Shown: in pieces, positions 7,698 through 15,343 of the stretch
How the letters are laid out: each line of letters opens with the position of its first letter
How positions within the stretch are numbered: the stretch's first letter is position 1
DNA from: Patescibacteria group bacterium
GTDB taxonomy: Bacteria > Patescibacteriota > Patescibacteriia > Magasanikbacterales > UBA922
DNA: 32,353 nt
NCBI GenBank assembly: GCA_018823045.1
Contig: JAHJIX010000017.1
Location: forward strand, 116,300-148,652
Direction of reading: 5' to 3'
Position numbers and translations under genes: made by a program
Notes under the pieces: generated by a model
Told to the model about the DNA's origin: nothing
The model's input: the letters and a program-made list of their open reading frames with translations, nothing else
Databases searched by the model: none

Positions 7698-8075
7698 TTA
7701 CGCTGCAACTTCTTCTGCAGGAACCTCTGAAACAGCTTCTTTTGCTGCTTTCTTTTTTAATTCCTCTTCTTCACGTTTTTTATCAAGTTTTACTTGACGT
7801 TTATTACTGATTTTTACTGATTTTTTCTTTTGAGTATCTTCTATTAGTCCAGCATTGATCAACAAATTTGCCACTGTTTCTGATGGTTGTGCACCAACAG
7901 CTAACCAGTGTTTTACACGATCTTCTTTTAATTGAAGTGATTTATCACCAACTGGGTTATAACTTCCTAAAATTTCAAGAGCGCGAGCATGTGGATCACG
8001 TGATTGTTCTGATATAATCACGCGGTATGTTGGAGATTTTTTCTTTCCAAGTCTTTGGAGACGAATACGTAACAT
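7698..8075 (-). CDS. rpsP: 30S ribosomal protein bS16
   Basis: 125 aa from the ATG at 8075 (MLRIRLQRLGKK), which is the conserved bS16 N-terminus; the track start at 8147 adds 24 unrelated residues. Core features: SPTYRVIISEQSRDPHARALEILGSYNP, then the WLAVGAQPSETVANLL segment. bS16 is an early-assembly protein of the 30S body. A C-terminal extension of about 45 residues is lysine- and alanine/glutamate-rich, longer than the 80-90 aa bacterial norm, as often seen in CPR. A 165-nt leader precedes it. Confidence 0.95.
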   Translation of the reverse strand: MLRIRLQRLGKKKSPTYRVIISEQSRDPHARALEILGSYNPVGDKSLQLKEDRVKHWLAVGAQPSETVANLLINAGLIEDTQKKKSVKISNKRQVKLDKKREEEELKKKAAKEAVSEVPAEEVAA

Positions 8076-8246
8076 AAGTCTAAATAAGTGAATATAATAT
8101 AAAAATGAGGTACTTTTTTTGCCTATATTGTCATGAATATACCACATAGCAATGCTATTGTGTGCAGCGTATACACAAGATACATATATAGCTCAAAAAT
8201 GTACAATATAGAAGATGTGAGCGTTGACGATATTTCTATGGATAGA

Positions 8247-8275
8247 AGTATACATAATATACGGTATTTTGTCAA
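8247..8275 (-). promoter_or_regulatory. Promoter of rpsP, with a 165-nt leader
   Basis: Minus strand TTGACA (8275-8270), 17 bp, TATACT (8252-8247). The start near 8240 leaves a long 5' leader (8239-8076) containing small hairpins such as TTGTGT/ACACAA and ATAGCA/TGCTAT. It may be an autoregulatory r-protein leader, but I recognise no known motif. Confidence 0.8.
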
Positions 8276-8300
8276 GATAATACTTCTCTTTTCAGTAAAA

Positions 8301-9257
8301 TCAGTCCTTTTTACAACTCACAGCATCTCCAATCAAATAATACTCATCTTTCTCGTCTTTTTTAATGACCAAATCTCCACCAGGCATATGAACAATAATA
8401 GACCATGTATGATTTAATCCCATTTCTTCAAATAATAGTGAACCAATAACTGTTGCAGCAGTACCACAAGCTTGTGTCACATAATAAATATTTCTTTCAT
8501 ATGTTGCCGCATATACATATATTTTTTTTGCTTTTTCATCAATATGATCAATAGAAACAAGACTTGTATTGATTTCTTGTGGAAAAATCATTAAATTATT
8601 GGTAATAACCTCCCCAACAATCATTGCTTTTTCTTTCAACTCTTCACATGCATATTTTTTTGTCGCAAATACTACTGCATGTGGTTCTCCATCAATCAAA
8701 TGTTCATCTTGATAGTGTAACCCCACATGCACATGTTCTTTTAAATGAAATGTTTCACCCTCAATCTGAAATTGAGATAGAGTAAGCATTTCATTTTTTG
8801 AAATATATTTAGATACTATTTTTTTATCTTGAATAAATTTACCCATATGTACTCGCCAATTTACTCCTTCTCTGACAACAGTTTGATTTCCAGAACCAGT
8901 TTTTATAACAAATACATCTTGCTGTGCATAATGATCATGCAAATATTGGGCAACACTCCGAACACCATTACCACACATAGTTGACCAAGCAATAAATGGA
9001 TTTTTTTCATTGAATGCATTTGGCTCAAATACATCCATCGTCACATGATATCCTTGGCTATCAAAAGCAAATGGATCGCCTGAAATAACCATAATACTGT
9101 CGACACCTGCTTCAATACCTCTTTGTGCTAAATTTTTTAATTGAGAAATAGACTGTTTTAATGTTAAAATAGCTTTTTTATCAGAAAGATGATGAATGAT
9201 AAACGTGTTTCCACATCCTTGATAAACATAATCTTCTACATATTTTTTTTGACTCAT
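8301..9257 (-). CDS. dapF: Diaminopimelate epimerase-like protein
   Basis: 318 aa from the ATG at 9257 (MSQKKYVEDY); the track start at 9290 is possible. DapF interconverts LL- and meso-diaminopimelate with two active-site cysteines. Both are visible: the first in STMCGNGVRS (about residue 93) and the second in TQACGTAATV (about 264). The substrate-loop motif GEPHAVVF corresponds to the family's GNPHxV. Length is slightly above the 270-280 aa norm. No other lysine/DAP pathway gene is in view, so it may act on a scavenged substrate or be a family member with a different epimerase activity. It lies downstream of the 243-aa unknown gene on the same strand. Confidence 0.85.
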   Translation of the reverse strand: MSQKKYVEDYVYQGCGNTFIIHHLSDKKAILTLKQSISQLKNLAQRGIEAGVDSIMVISGDPFAFDSQGYHVTMDVFEPNAFNEKNPFIAWSTMCGNGVRSVAQYLHDHYAQQDVFVIKTGSGNQTVVREGVNWRVHMGKFIQDKKIVSKYISKNEMLTLSQFQIEGETFHLKEHVHVGLHYQDEHLIDGEPHAVVFATKKYACEELKEKAMIVGEVITNNLMIFPQEINTSLVSIDHIDEKAKKIYVYAATYERNIYYVTQACGTAATVIGSLLFEEMGLNHTWSIIVHMPGGDLVIKKDEKDEYYLIGDAVSCKKD

Positions 9258-9308
9258 AATAAATCTATTAGAAATGGGATGGATTAGCATAGACGCTTGT
9301 CTAGAAGA

Positions 9309-10040
9309 CTACACTAATCCATCTGAGGTGGGCTTACGACGGAGGGTAAATTGGAAGGGATCACCTTTTTTCATGAATGTTCGTGTGAGACCAACGATCT
9401 CTCCAGTATAACCAAGCCATATATTCATAACCCCTAACTTCCAAGGAAGCCATGACTTACGATTTCCATCATGTCTGAGAGCTTTTAATACCTCGAGCAT
9501 ACCTGCTTGCTGTATCTCAAACGAGACAGGTTGATCTCCTACATTCAACACCTTAGGATGAATGATAATTAAGAGATCAGGCACCTGACCATTAATCTTT
9601 TTAGATAATTGAAATGAAGCATCAAGCAAGGGACATGCAGGCGTGCCATTATGGCGCACCAAGAGCGGATATGGTTCTTTCCCTAATTTTCGAAATGGGC
9701 TGCCGTTTCCTCCTGTTTGCAGCATTTTTTTAGGAATAGTAGTTAACCACTCTTTTGCAGGGCCAATAAATTCACTTTCACATACAATTCTGTCAACTGG
9801 ACCTGCCAAATGAATATATTCTTCGCGCAAACCAGGGCGCTCTTCTCCATGCACCTCATCGAGCAACATGTGATGCTCAACGAAGCAACCCAAGCGACGC
9901 AAATAAGTCATCATTTGATGCAGCAGAGCATATCCATCTCTATGCTCTCGTTCGATACTATGTGCCAAATAGATTGGTGGACCTTCCAACACAACAGTTT
10001 TCCCCTCTCCCAGCATCAAGTCACCAAAGATTTTTTTCAT
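9309..10040 (-). CDS. Unrecognised 243-aa protein behind an attenuator-like leader
   Basis: I do not recognise this family. The protein is soluble, without signal peptide or membrane helix. Visible features: EGPPIYLAHSIEREHRDGY near the N-terminus, EEYIHLAGPVDRIVCESEFI, a GGNGSPFRKLGKEPYP loop, RHNGTPACPLLDASFQLSKK, and LLIIIHPKVLNVGDQ. Conserved-looking His, Asp and Cys suggest an enzyme, but none forms a motif I can name. GC content is noticeably higher than in dapF and smc next to it, which hints at different constraint or origin. The ATG at 10040 has a good SD (GAAGGAG). The gene is preceded by about 225 nt of leader with its own promoter and an internal terminator. Confidence 0.75.
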   Translation of the reverse strand: MKKIFGDLMLGEGKTVVLEGPPIYLAHSIEREHRDGYALLHQMMTYLRRLGCFVEHHMLLDEVHGEERPGLREEYIHLAGPVDRIVCESEFIGPAKEWLTTIPKKMLQTGGNGSPFRKLGKEPYPLLVRHNGTPACPLLDASFQLSKKINGQVPDLLIIIHPKVLNVGDQPVSFEIQQAGMLEVLKALRHDGNRKSWLPWKLGVMNIWLGYTGEIVGLTRTFMKKGDPFQFTLRRKPTSDGLV

Positions 10041-10151
10041 GAAAACAACTCCTTCGTCATTTGTGTACTATATAATTTGTATAGCACAAGTAGAAAACAA
10101 ATCCTTTCGGACCAAGGACTGAGAACACATTTCTCAACCCTTTGCCTGAAA

Positions 10152-10176
10152 CAAAAAATCCCGCATATACGGGAGC
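10152..10176 (-). terminator. Terminator inside the leader of the 243-aa gene
   Basis: Minus strand TCCCG-TATATG-CGGGA followed by TTTTTT, about 95 nt after the predicted transcript start and about 115 nt before the gene. It is also where smc readthrough would end. Confidence 0.7.
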
Positions 10177-10201
10177 GTCATGTATCTACAAAAATACAAC
10201 A

Positions 10202-10264
10202 CTATCCCGCAGGCGAGAGTTTCTTTTCCTTCTTTGAAACTAATTGTGTTAATACTATATTCAT
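10202..10264 (-). CDS. Possible 20-aa leader peptide
   Basis: ATG at 10264, TAG at 10204-10202; the product would be MNIVLTQLVSKKEKKLSPAG. The ATG is about 3 nt from the predicted transcript start, so translation would be nearly leaderless. Its last codons contain the first TGCGGGAT copy, so a ribosome stalled or terminating there would block the antiterminator pairing. Too short to support by composition; the case rests on position. Confidence 0.4.
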   Translation of the reverse strand: MNIVLTQLVSKKEKKLSPAG

Positions 10265-10273
10265 AATATTATT

Positions 10274-10302
10274 ACTGTACCAGTACAAAAAGACACTGTC
10301 AA
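10274..10302 (-). promoter_or_regulatory. Promoter of the leader and 243-aa gene
   Basis: Minus strand TTGACA (10302-10297), 17 bp, TACAGT (10279-10274) with an upstream TGG. It starts 25 nt beyond the smc stop. Confidence 0.7.
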
Positions 10303-10326
10303 TTTTTCTTTGTGGATAAATATGTA

Positions 10327-13300
10327 TTACTCCAACGCATTTTCTGGCACGTCACCCAACTTTACACTAAGCAAATGACTCATACCATCATTGCCCATTG
10401 TTACCCCATAGAGAGCATCTGCGGCATGCATGGTTACTCGATTATGCGTAATAATTATAAATTGAGATTCAAGAGATAATTCTTTAATAATGTCTACTAC
10501 ACGAACAGTATTTGCTTCATCAAGTGCCGCTTCAACTTCATCTAACACGACAAATGGAGATGGGTTTGTTTTTAAAATTGCACACATAAGCGCAATTGAG
10601 GTCATAGTACGCTCTCCACCAGACAGTGTTTGGATATGTTTTATCTTTTTTCCTGGCGGACAAGCGGTAATATCAATACCAGTTAATACTTTACGTTGCC
10701 GTTTTTTCTTTTGATACTCACTTCCTTCTTCCAATTCTTCATCCAATTCATCCTGAGCGTCAGCCGAAGGATCATCATAACCATATACTTCAATTAATTC
10801 TGCCTTTCCACCAGCAAACAATACATCAAAATAACGAGAGAATTCTTTTTTAATTTGAGCAAAAGAAGCGCTACGTTTTTTCTTCATGATTTTATCAAGT
10901 TCATCAACCAATTTTTCTAAATCGCGTAATGCTTTTCCTAAATCTTCTAATTGCATATGTAATGCTTCATGGCGCTCTTGTGTTTCTCGATATTCATCAA
11001 TAACTTCATCATCAATACCACCAATTAAACTTAGCTGATATTTGAACTTTTGCACATCTACTTGTACTTGATCAATATCTTCTAACTCAACAGTAGGCAC
11101 ACCACGCTCAATAATTGGTTCTATTGAACTGTGTAATTCTTGATATAATTCATGCAACAAATCTTCTTGTTTTGTTTCAAATTTTGCCAAAGAAACTTGT
11201 TTCTCATTTTTTTGTGCCACAAAATTATTTAGACGCACTTGCACTTCTTGCATGTTATCTTGCAAGGTAAATACTCGTTGTTTTTTTTCTTCTTCTTTTG
11301 CATTAAATGCCTCCATTTTTTCTTCTTGTCCTTTTAGTGCTTCAATAATTTCATCAATACGTATATCAACAGACTCTTTTTGTAGAGCAAGCTCTTTCAT
11401 CACATCGCCATAGTCTTCTGGGCTCATGGTTTCTAATGCTAACTCCTGTTCTAATGTTGATAATTCTCCTTCAACAGTCACCAATTGTTTTTCAAGCATT
11501 TCTTGTTTATTTTTTGCTACTTGCACGGCTGATTCACTCATGCGCATATCTGTTTGCAATCGCTCGATTGTAATTTCTAACTGATCATACCCTTGTCTTT
11601 TTTCTGCAATTGTTTTTTCTAATTCTTCAGTTTTAGCGGCAATTGCTTGTGGTGCACCCCCATCAGCAAAACTCAGCCCATGTTGTTGACGTCGTCTATG
11701 CCCACCTTTTACCGCTCCGCTTGTTTCAAATAAATCTCCTTCAAGCGTGACCATACGCACCTTACCAATACCAATTTCTCTTGCAGTTGCAAAATCATCA
11801 ACAACTAAGGTTGATCCAAATACAAATGAAAACACAGGAGCATAGGTATTGTCAAAACGAATAAGCTCTTGTGCTAAACCATGCACTCGTGGATGATCTA
11901 AAAAATCATATACAAATGGTGGTATATGTCGTTCTTTTATTTTTGAAAGTGGTAAAAATGTGGCTACCCCAAAACGTCCTTGTCGTAAAAATTCTACACA
12001 AGAGCGCGCATCATCAGTTGATCCGACTACAATGGAAGAAAGTTGACTTCCAGCAGCAACATCAAGTGCTATTTGATACTGTTCTTCAACGTCTCCTAAT
12101 TGCGCAACAACTCCACGAACATCACCTAAACGATGCTGTGACTCAAGCACTGCTTGCACAGCACGAAGTCCTGTAATTTGAAATACAGATTGCTCACTTT
12201 TTACTCGTTGCAGTTGCATATCAAGTGCAGCAATCTCTGTACGTAATTGCGTACGCTCAATTGAATACATTTCTTGCTGCTGCCCCATTTTTTGAAACAG
12301 CTTTTCTTTTTTTATATACTCCTGCTCTGCTAATTGCACTTCTCCATCTAGTTGCTCTTTTTGTGCACGTAAGCTATTAATTTTTGCATCAAGCCAACCC
12401 ACTTGGTGTTGCCCTGACTTACTATATTCTGTTTGTAATTTTCCTTGCAATACAGCACGCTCACGCTCTAATATATTTTTTTTATTTACAATCTCTTGAT
12501 AAGCACTTTGAAGTACAATAAACGCTTCTTGGCGACTTGAGGCTTGTGCTAAGGTTGACAGTTCTTCTTGTGTTATGACTAAATGCTCTTGTGCTTGCCT
12601 CAATTCTTTATCAATTGCCTGAATACTTTCTTGCAATAACACAATATTATCAGCATGGTATTGCCACAAGGTTGCATAATATGTTTCTTGCTTTTCTTGC
12701 AATTGAATTGTTAATTCTTGTCGTTTTTCTAATTTTTTTACTTGCCGTGATAATGTTTTTAATCGCGGAGAAATTTCATTGAGTAACAACTCAGCCTGCG
12801 CAACATGCTCCTCTGTTCGCGCAAGTTTAAGGGTTGCTTGATGTCGTTTAATTTGAAATTCTTTAATACCCGTCGCTTCATCAAAAAAATCTTTCCGATC
12901 TTGTGGAGATTGCAATAACATACGATCAATCATCCCCTGCCCAATCACTGCATATGACCCTTGCCCAAACTGGGCTTTAGCCAAAAGTAATTGCAAATCA
13001 AATAAACGGACAACATGACCATTCATAAAATACTCACTTTCACCAGACCGGTATAATTTTCGTCCAATGACAATTTCACTATAATCCAGATCTACTCGCC
13101 CATCACTATTATCAAGCGTCATCATCACACTGGCAACACTCATTTGCCCTTTTGATAAAGAACCAGAAAAAATAATATCATGACTCTTTTTTCCACGCAG
13201 CTGTTTCATGCTTTGTTCCCCGAGTACCCAACGAATGGCATCTGATACATTACTTTTTCCACTTCCATTTGGCCCAACAATAGTTGTAATACTGTTTTTT

Positions 13301-13383
13301 CCATGTTTTGCAGGCAAGAATGACAATGTTGTTTTTTCTGCAAAAGACTTAAATCCGTAAATTTCTAATTGTTTTAAATACAT
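10327..13383 (-). CDS. smc: Chromosome segregation protein SMC
   Basis: 1,018 aa from the ATG at 13383 (MYLKQLEIYGFKSFAEK), the conserved SMC N-terminus; the 44 extra residues in the track come from an upstream repeat. SMC is a dimeric ATPase that organises and separates chromosomes. Walker A is GPNGSGKSNVSDAIRWVLGE near residue 37. Long coiled coils flank the hinge domain (about 400-570, with VRGVVAQLGDVEEQYQIALD). The ABC signature LSGGERTMTSIAL is near 916 and Walker B FVVLDEVEAALDEAN near 945. It is about 15 percent shorter than the Bacillus protein, from shorter coiled coils. No ScpA/ScpB genes are nearby. Confidence 0.96.
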   Translation of the reverse strand: MYLKQLEIYGFKSFAEKTTLSFLPAKHGKNSITTIVGPNGSGKSNVSDAIRWVLGEQSMKQLRGKKSHDIIFSGSLSKGQMSVASVMMTLDNSDGRVDLDYSEIVIGRKLYRSGESEYFMNGHVVRLFDLQLLLAKAQFGQGSYAVIGQGMIDRMLLQSPQDRKDFFDEATGIKEFQIKRHQATLKLARTEEHVAQAELLLNEISPRLKTLSRQVKKLEKRQELTIQLQEKQETYYATLWQYHADNIVLLQESIQAIDKELRQAQEHLVITQEELSTLAQASSRQEAFIVLQSAYQEIVNKKNILERERAVLQGKLQTEYSKSGQHQVGWLDAKINSLRAQKEQLDGEVQLAEQEYIKKEKLFQKMGQQQEMYSIERTQLRTEIAALDMQLQRVKSEQSVFQITGLRAVQAVLESQHRLGDVRGVVAQLGDVEEQYQIALDVAAGSQLSSIVVGSTDDARSCVEFLRQGRFGVATFLPLSKIKERHIPPFVYDFLDHPRVHGLAQELIRFDNTYAPVFSFVFGSTLVVDDFATAREIGIGKVRMVTLEGDLFETSGAVKGGHRRRQQHGLSFADGGAPQAIAAKTEELEKTIAEKRQGYDQLEITIERLQTDMRMSESAVQVAKNKQEMLEKQLVTVEGELSTLEQELALETMSPEDYGDVMKELALQKESVDIRIDEIIEALKGQEEKMEAFNAKEEEKKQRVFTLQDNMQEVQVRLNNFVAQKNEKQVSLAKFETKQEDLLHELYQELHSSIEPIIERGVPTVELEDIDQVQVDVQKFKYQLSLIGGIDDEVIDEYRETQERHEALHMQLEDLGKALRDLEKLVDELDKIMKKKRSASFAQIKKEFSRYFDVLFAGGKAELIEVYGYDDPSADAQDELDEELEEGSEYQKKKRQRKVLTGIDITACPPGKKIKHIQTLSGGERTMTSIALMCAILKTNPSPFVVLDEVEAALDEANTVRVVDIIKELSLESQFIIITHNRVTMHAADALYGVTMGNDGMSHLLSVKLGDVPENALE

Positions 13384-13399
13384 ACAAAGATAAGATATT

Positions 13400-13521
13400 G
13401 TCATCCTAAGCGTAATGAAGCTTTGCAAAGTGAAGTCGAAGGATCCCCTTCTTAGTGGAATATGCACAGGGAATCTTTCGACTTCATTCAGTACGAACGT
13501 CTGAATTATGCTCAAGATGAC
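13400..13521. repeat. Long inverted repeat of the GTCATCCTgAGCg family
   Basis: Imperfect palindrome: GTCATCCTAAGCGTAAT...AAGTCGAAGGATCCCC on one side answers GGGAATCTTTCGACTTCATT...TTATGCTCAAGATGAC on the other. The arms are typical of small dispersed palindromic repeats whose arms read GTCATCCTGAGC...GAAGTCGAAGGATC. It lies wholly in the 165-nt leader of the smc transcript, so it would fold as a long hairpin just before the smc start. Confidence 0.8.
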
Positions 13522-13555
13522 AAACTAAACACAATCTGCGATAATAGATGTACAC

Positions 13556-13584
13556 AGTATAACACTCTTGACAAGAGCCAACAA
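13556..13584 (-). promoter_or_regulatory. Promoter of smc
   Basis: Minus strand TTGTTG (13584-13579), 17 bp, TATACT (13561-13556). It overlaps the divergent nrnA promoter, and the spacer contains the palindrome CTCTTGACAAGAG (13565-13577). Confidence 0.65.
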
Positions 13585-13596
13585 GTACGCTATAGT
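13568..13596 (+). promoter_or_regulatory. Promoter of nrnA-like gene
   Basis: TTGACA (13568-13573), 17 bp, TATAGT (13591-13596). The -35 box sits in the perfect palindrome CTCTTG-A-CAAGAG, a candidate operator shared with smc. Start is about 20 nt before the ATG. Confidence 0.85.
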
Positions 13597-13622
13597 CCCT
13601 TGTCACTAAAAAGAGCTAATTT

Positions 13623-14630
13623 ATGGGCAAATACACCGCACAACGTATCCACACACACATGCAAAACGCAAAGCATGTGCTTTTGGTACCCCATAAAAAC
13701 CCCGATGGAGACGCATTAGGAGCTCTTATTGCCTTTACCCACTATTTAGATAAACAAGATATTCGCTATAGCACATACTGCAGTACAGATATTTCCTCTG
13801 TGTTTAGCGCAATTTTGCCTAAAGATCTTGAATGGAGCACAAAAGACATTTGGAAAGATGATTCTGTTGATACAGTTGTTGTTTTTGATACCGGAGACTT
13901 AAGCCATGCCCAAATCACCTCTTTTGTAAAAAATAAACCATACACGATTATCAATATTGACCACCATGCGACCAATACTGATTATGGCATGTATAATCTT
14001 GTATTTAATAGCCTTTCGTCAACTTCTGAGATTCTCTACCATTATTTTATCGCCAATACAGCAGAAATCAACGCTGATATGGCAACAAGCCTTTTAACTG
14101 GCATTATTAGCGATACAGGCAACTTTACCAATAGTGCAACCAGTAAAGAAGCTATTTTTATCGGGAGCAAATTAATAGAACTCGGAGCAAATTTTACCGC
14201 TATTCAACAAATGCTCTTTAAGCGCCTCCCTATTGATGCACTCAAACTTTGGGGTATTATTTTTTCTCGTTTACAAAAACATAAAAAATTACAACTGGTT
14301 CATACCTTTTTTTCTCATAAAGACATGAATGATTTATCTGTCACCATGGATGATTTAGATGGTATTACCAATTTTTTAAATGCCATTCACGAAGGGCACG
14401 CCGGTATGATTCTCAAAGAACAAGCTGATGGTAAAGTAAAAGGAAGCTTTAGAACCACACGAGATGATGTAAATGTTGCTAAACTTGCCCAACATTTTGG
14501 TGGTGGTGGACATATTAAAGCAGCAGGTTTTACGGTTGACGGCCCTATTGAAGCAGCTCAAAAATTTGTATTAAAAGAATTAGAGTTACTTTGCCCTAAG
14601 GGATTGATTATGAAAGAGGAAATGGCGTAA
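13623..14630 (+). CDS. nrnA: DHH-family phosphoesterase, NrnA-like
   Basis: 335 aa. DHH-DHHA1 proteins of this size degrade very short RNA oligonucleotides and/or pAp, or cleave cyclic dinucleotide products. The metal-binding motifs are all present: PHKNPDGDALGAL near residue 23, VVFDTGD near 95, the DHH motif in NIDHHATN near 115, and TGIISDTGNF near 158. The DHHA1 domain ends with the substrate motif FGGGGHIKAAGF near 297. Length fits NrnA (about 310-330). It stands alone on the plus strand, divergent from smc. GdpP is less likely because there is no PAS or GGDEF part. Confidence 0.92.
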   Translation: MGKYTAQRIHTHMQNAKHVLLVPHKNPDGDALGALIAFTHYLDKQDIRYSTYCSTDISSVFSAILPKDLEWSTKDIWKDDSVDTVVVFDTGDLSHAQITSFVKNKPYTIINIDHHATNTDYGMYNLVFNSLSSTSEILYHYFIANTAEINADMATSLLTGIISDTGNFTNSATSKEAIFIGSKLIELGANFTAIQQMLFKRLPIDALKLWGIIFSRLQKHKKLQLVHTFFSHKDMNDLSVTMDDLDGITNFLNAIHEGHAGMILKEQADGKVKGSFRTTRDDVNVAKLAQHFGGGGHIKAAGFTVDGPIEAAQKFVLKELELLCPKGLIMKEEMA

Positions 14631-14767
14631 TCGCCTTTGAATTCTGCCGGAGTTGTACTCCTCTTGACTGTTCATTTTTATTATGCTCTGTTAGATCGGG
14701 TTGAGAGAATATTTCTAATCTATTCATAATAAACTGTTTAGTATATAAATTGCCACAAAAATATTTC
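14631..14767. other. Intergenic stretch before the cassette island
   Basis: 137 bp between nrnA and the first palindromic element. A tiny GGCG-TAAT-CGCC hairpin straddles the nrnA stop, but it lacks a T run and I do not call it a terminator. Otherwise nothing recognisable. Confidence 0.5.
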
Positions 14768-14903
14768 GCCTAACGTTTCGGTTTGTACGAAATTGTCCAG
14801 TAATATAATATCATGATTGCTGGCCAATTTGGGTGAAGTTTTTGTGCAACAATCGATCATCAAAAAAGGCACAAAAAACTGAACCGTACAAACCGTGTTA
14901 TAT
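14768..14903 (-). repeat. attC-like palindromic element A
   Basis: 136-bp imperfect palindrome. Read on the minus strand (the strand of the genes) it begins ATATAAC and ends GTTAGGC, which fits the integron core-site consensus GTTRRRY exactly. The outer stem is CGGTTTGTACG/CGTACAAACCG (11 bp, perfect). Inside are two hairpins: AAATTGTCCAG/CTGGCCAATTT and AGTTTTTGTGC/GCACAAAAAACT, so the single strand would fold as a three-way junction. It starts 20 nt after the stop of the S24-like gene, the place an attC site occupies in a gene cassette. Its edges (TCGCCTAAYGT and TGTTATRYGATGTC on the plus strand) recur in element C. Confidence 0.55.
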
Positions 14904-14923
14904 GATGTCTTATTTTCAAGTAT

Positions 14924-15226
14924 TTATTCTTCAATCTTAATACACTTTCCAAAAATTGAATTGCAACCAATCCATCCATTCAAACCACCTCTGTTATTAC
15001 CAATCAAATATCTTTCACCCTTGATTGCCTTGATTAAATGGATATATTCCCTGCCTTTTACCTTACATAATACAATATCTCCCTTTTCAAGAGTTGTATT
15101 TTTCAGCGGTTCAACGGTTACCAGTTGACCAGACTCAATTTTACCCCTCATTGAATTGCCCCTTGGACGAAAGGAGACTGTTTCATCCAATTTCAATTTT
15201 TGGATATAGTTAGTAGCCCATCCCAT
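14924..15226 (-). CDS. S24/S26-like peptidase-fold protein, soluble
   Basis: 100 aa. It resembles the catalytic half of the LexA/signal-peptidase fold: RPRGNSMRGKIESGQLV carries the serine in the usual SM context, GDIVLCKVKGREYIHLIKAI follows, and GNNRGGLNGWI matches the GDN..DGW turn. The second catalytic residue appears to be His (YIHLIK), as in SipW/archaeal-type peptidases, rather than the LexA lysine. There is no DNA-binding domain and no membrane helix, so it is neither LexA nor LepB. Lone proteins like this may process phage, plasmid or toxin factors; that is inference. The start lies about 30 nt from the preceding palindrome, with no clear SD. It is one of the small genes of the cassette-like island. 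Confidence 0.65.
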   Translation of the reverse strand: MGWATNYIQKLKLDETVSFRPRGNSMRGKIESGQLVTVEPLKNTTLEKGDIVLCKVKGREYIHLIKAIKGERYLIGNNRGGLNGWIGCNSIFGKCIKIEE

Positions 15227-15255
15227 ATTATTGATTTTTGAGAAAATAAGATTTT

Positions 15256-15295
15256 GTATAACGTGGCGCGGATGAATATCCGCGCCACGTTGATC
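15256..15295 (-). repeat. Short palindromic element B
   Basis: 40 bp. The core AACGTGGCGCGGAT-GAAT-ATCCGCGCCACGTT is a perfect 14-bp inverted repeat with a 4-nt loop. On the minus strand it reads GATCAAC...GTTATAC, one mismatch each from the attC end boxes RYYYAAC and GTTRRRY. The GTGGCGCGGAT stem is the same as the outer stem of element C. It lacks a T run, so it is not an ordinary terminator. It follows the DUF1801 gene by about 50 nt and precedes the S24-like gene by 30 nt. It is shorter than normal attC sites. Confidence 0.6.
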
Positions 15296-15343
15296 TGAAA
15301 TGCGAATTTGGAGCGAAGCAGAGTGAGTTCAAAAAATATTTTT

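Larger units (their letters stand above)
10041..10267 (-). promoter_or_regulatory. Structured leader with terminator/antiterminator, probable attenuator
   Basis: Minus-strand leader between a strong promoter and the 243-aa gene. It holds, in order, a 20-codon ORF, a first copy of TGCGGGAT at the end of that ORF, the strand CTCCCGTA, and a second TGCGGGAT that runs into TTTTTT. CTCCCGTA can pair with either copy: with the second it makes an intrinsic terminator, with the first it would prevent it. Two more hairpins follow (TTGAGAA/TTCTCAG and one just before the SD, TTGTGCTATA/TATAGTACACAA). This is a classical attenuation layout; what it senses is unknown. Confidence 0.55.

Noticed and set aside
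13384-13515. Longer start for smc
   Set aside because: The added 44 residues come from the dispersed inverted repeat; SMC proteins begin at MYLKQLEIYGFKSF.
15256-15295. Element B as an ordinary terminator
   Set aside because: The stem is strong but neither strand has a T run directly after it, and its stem sequence recurs in element C.
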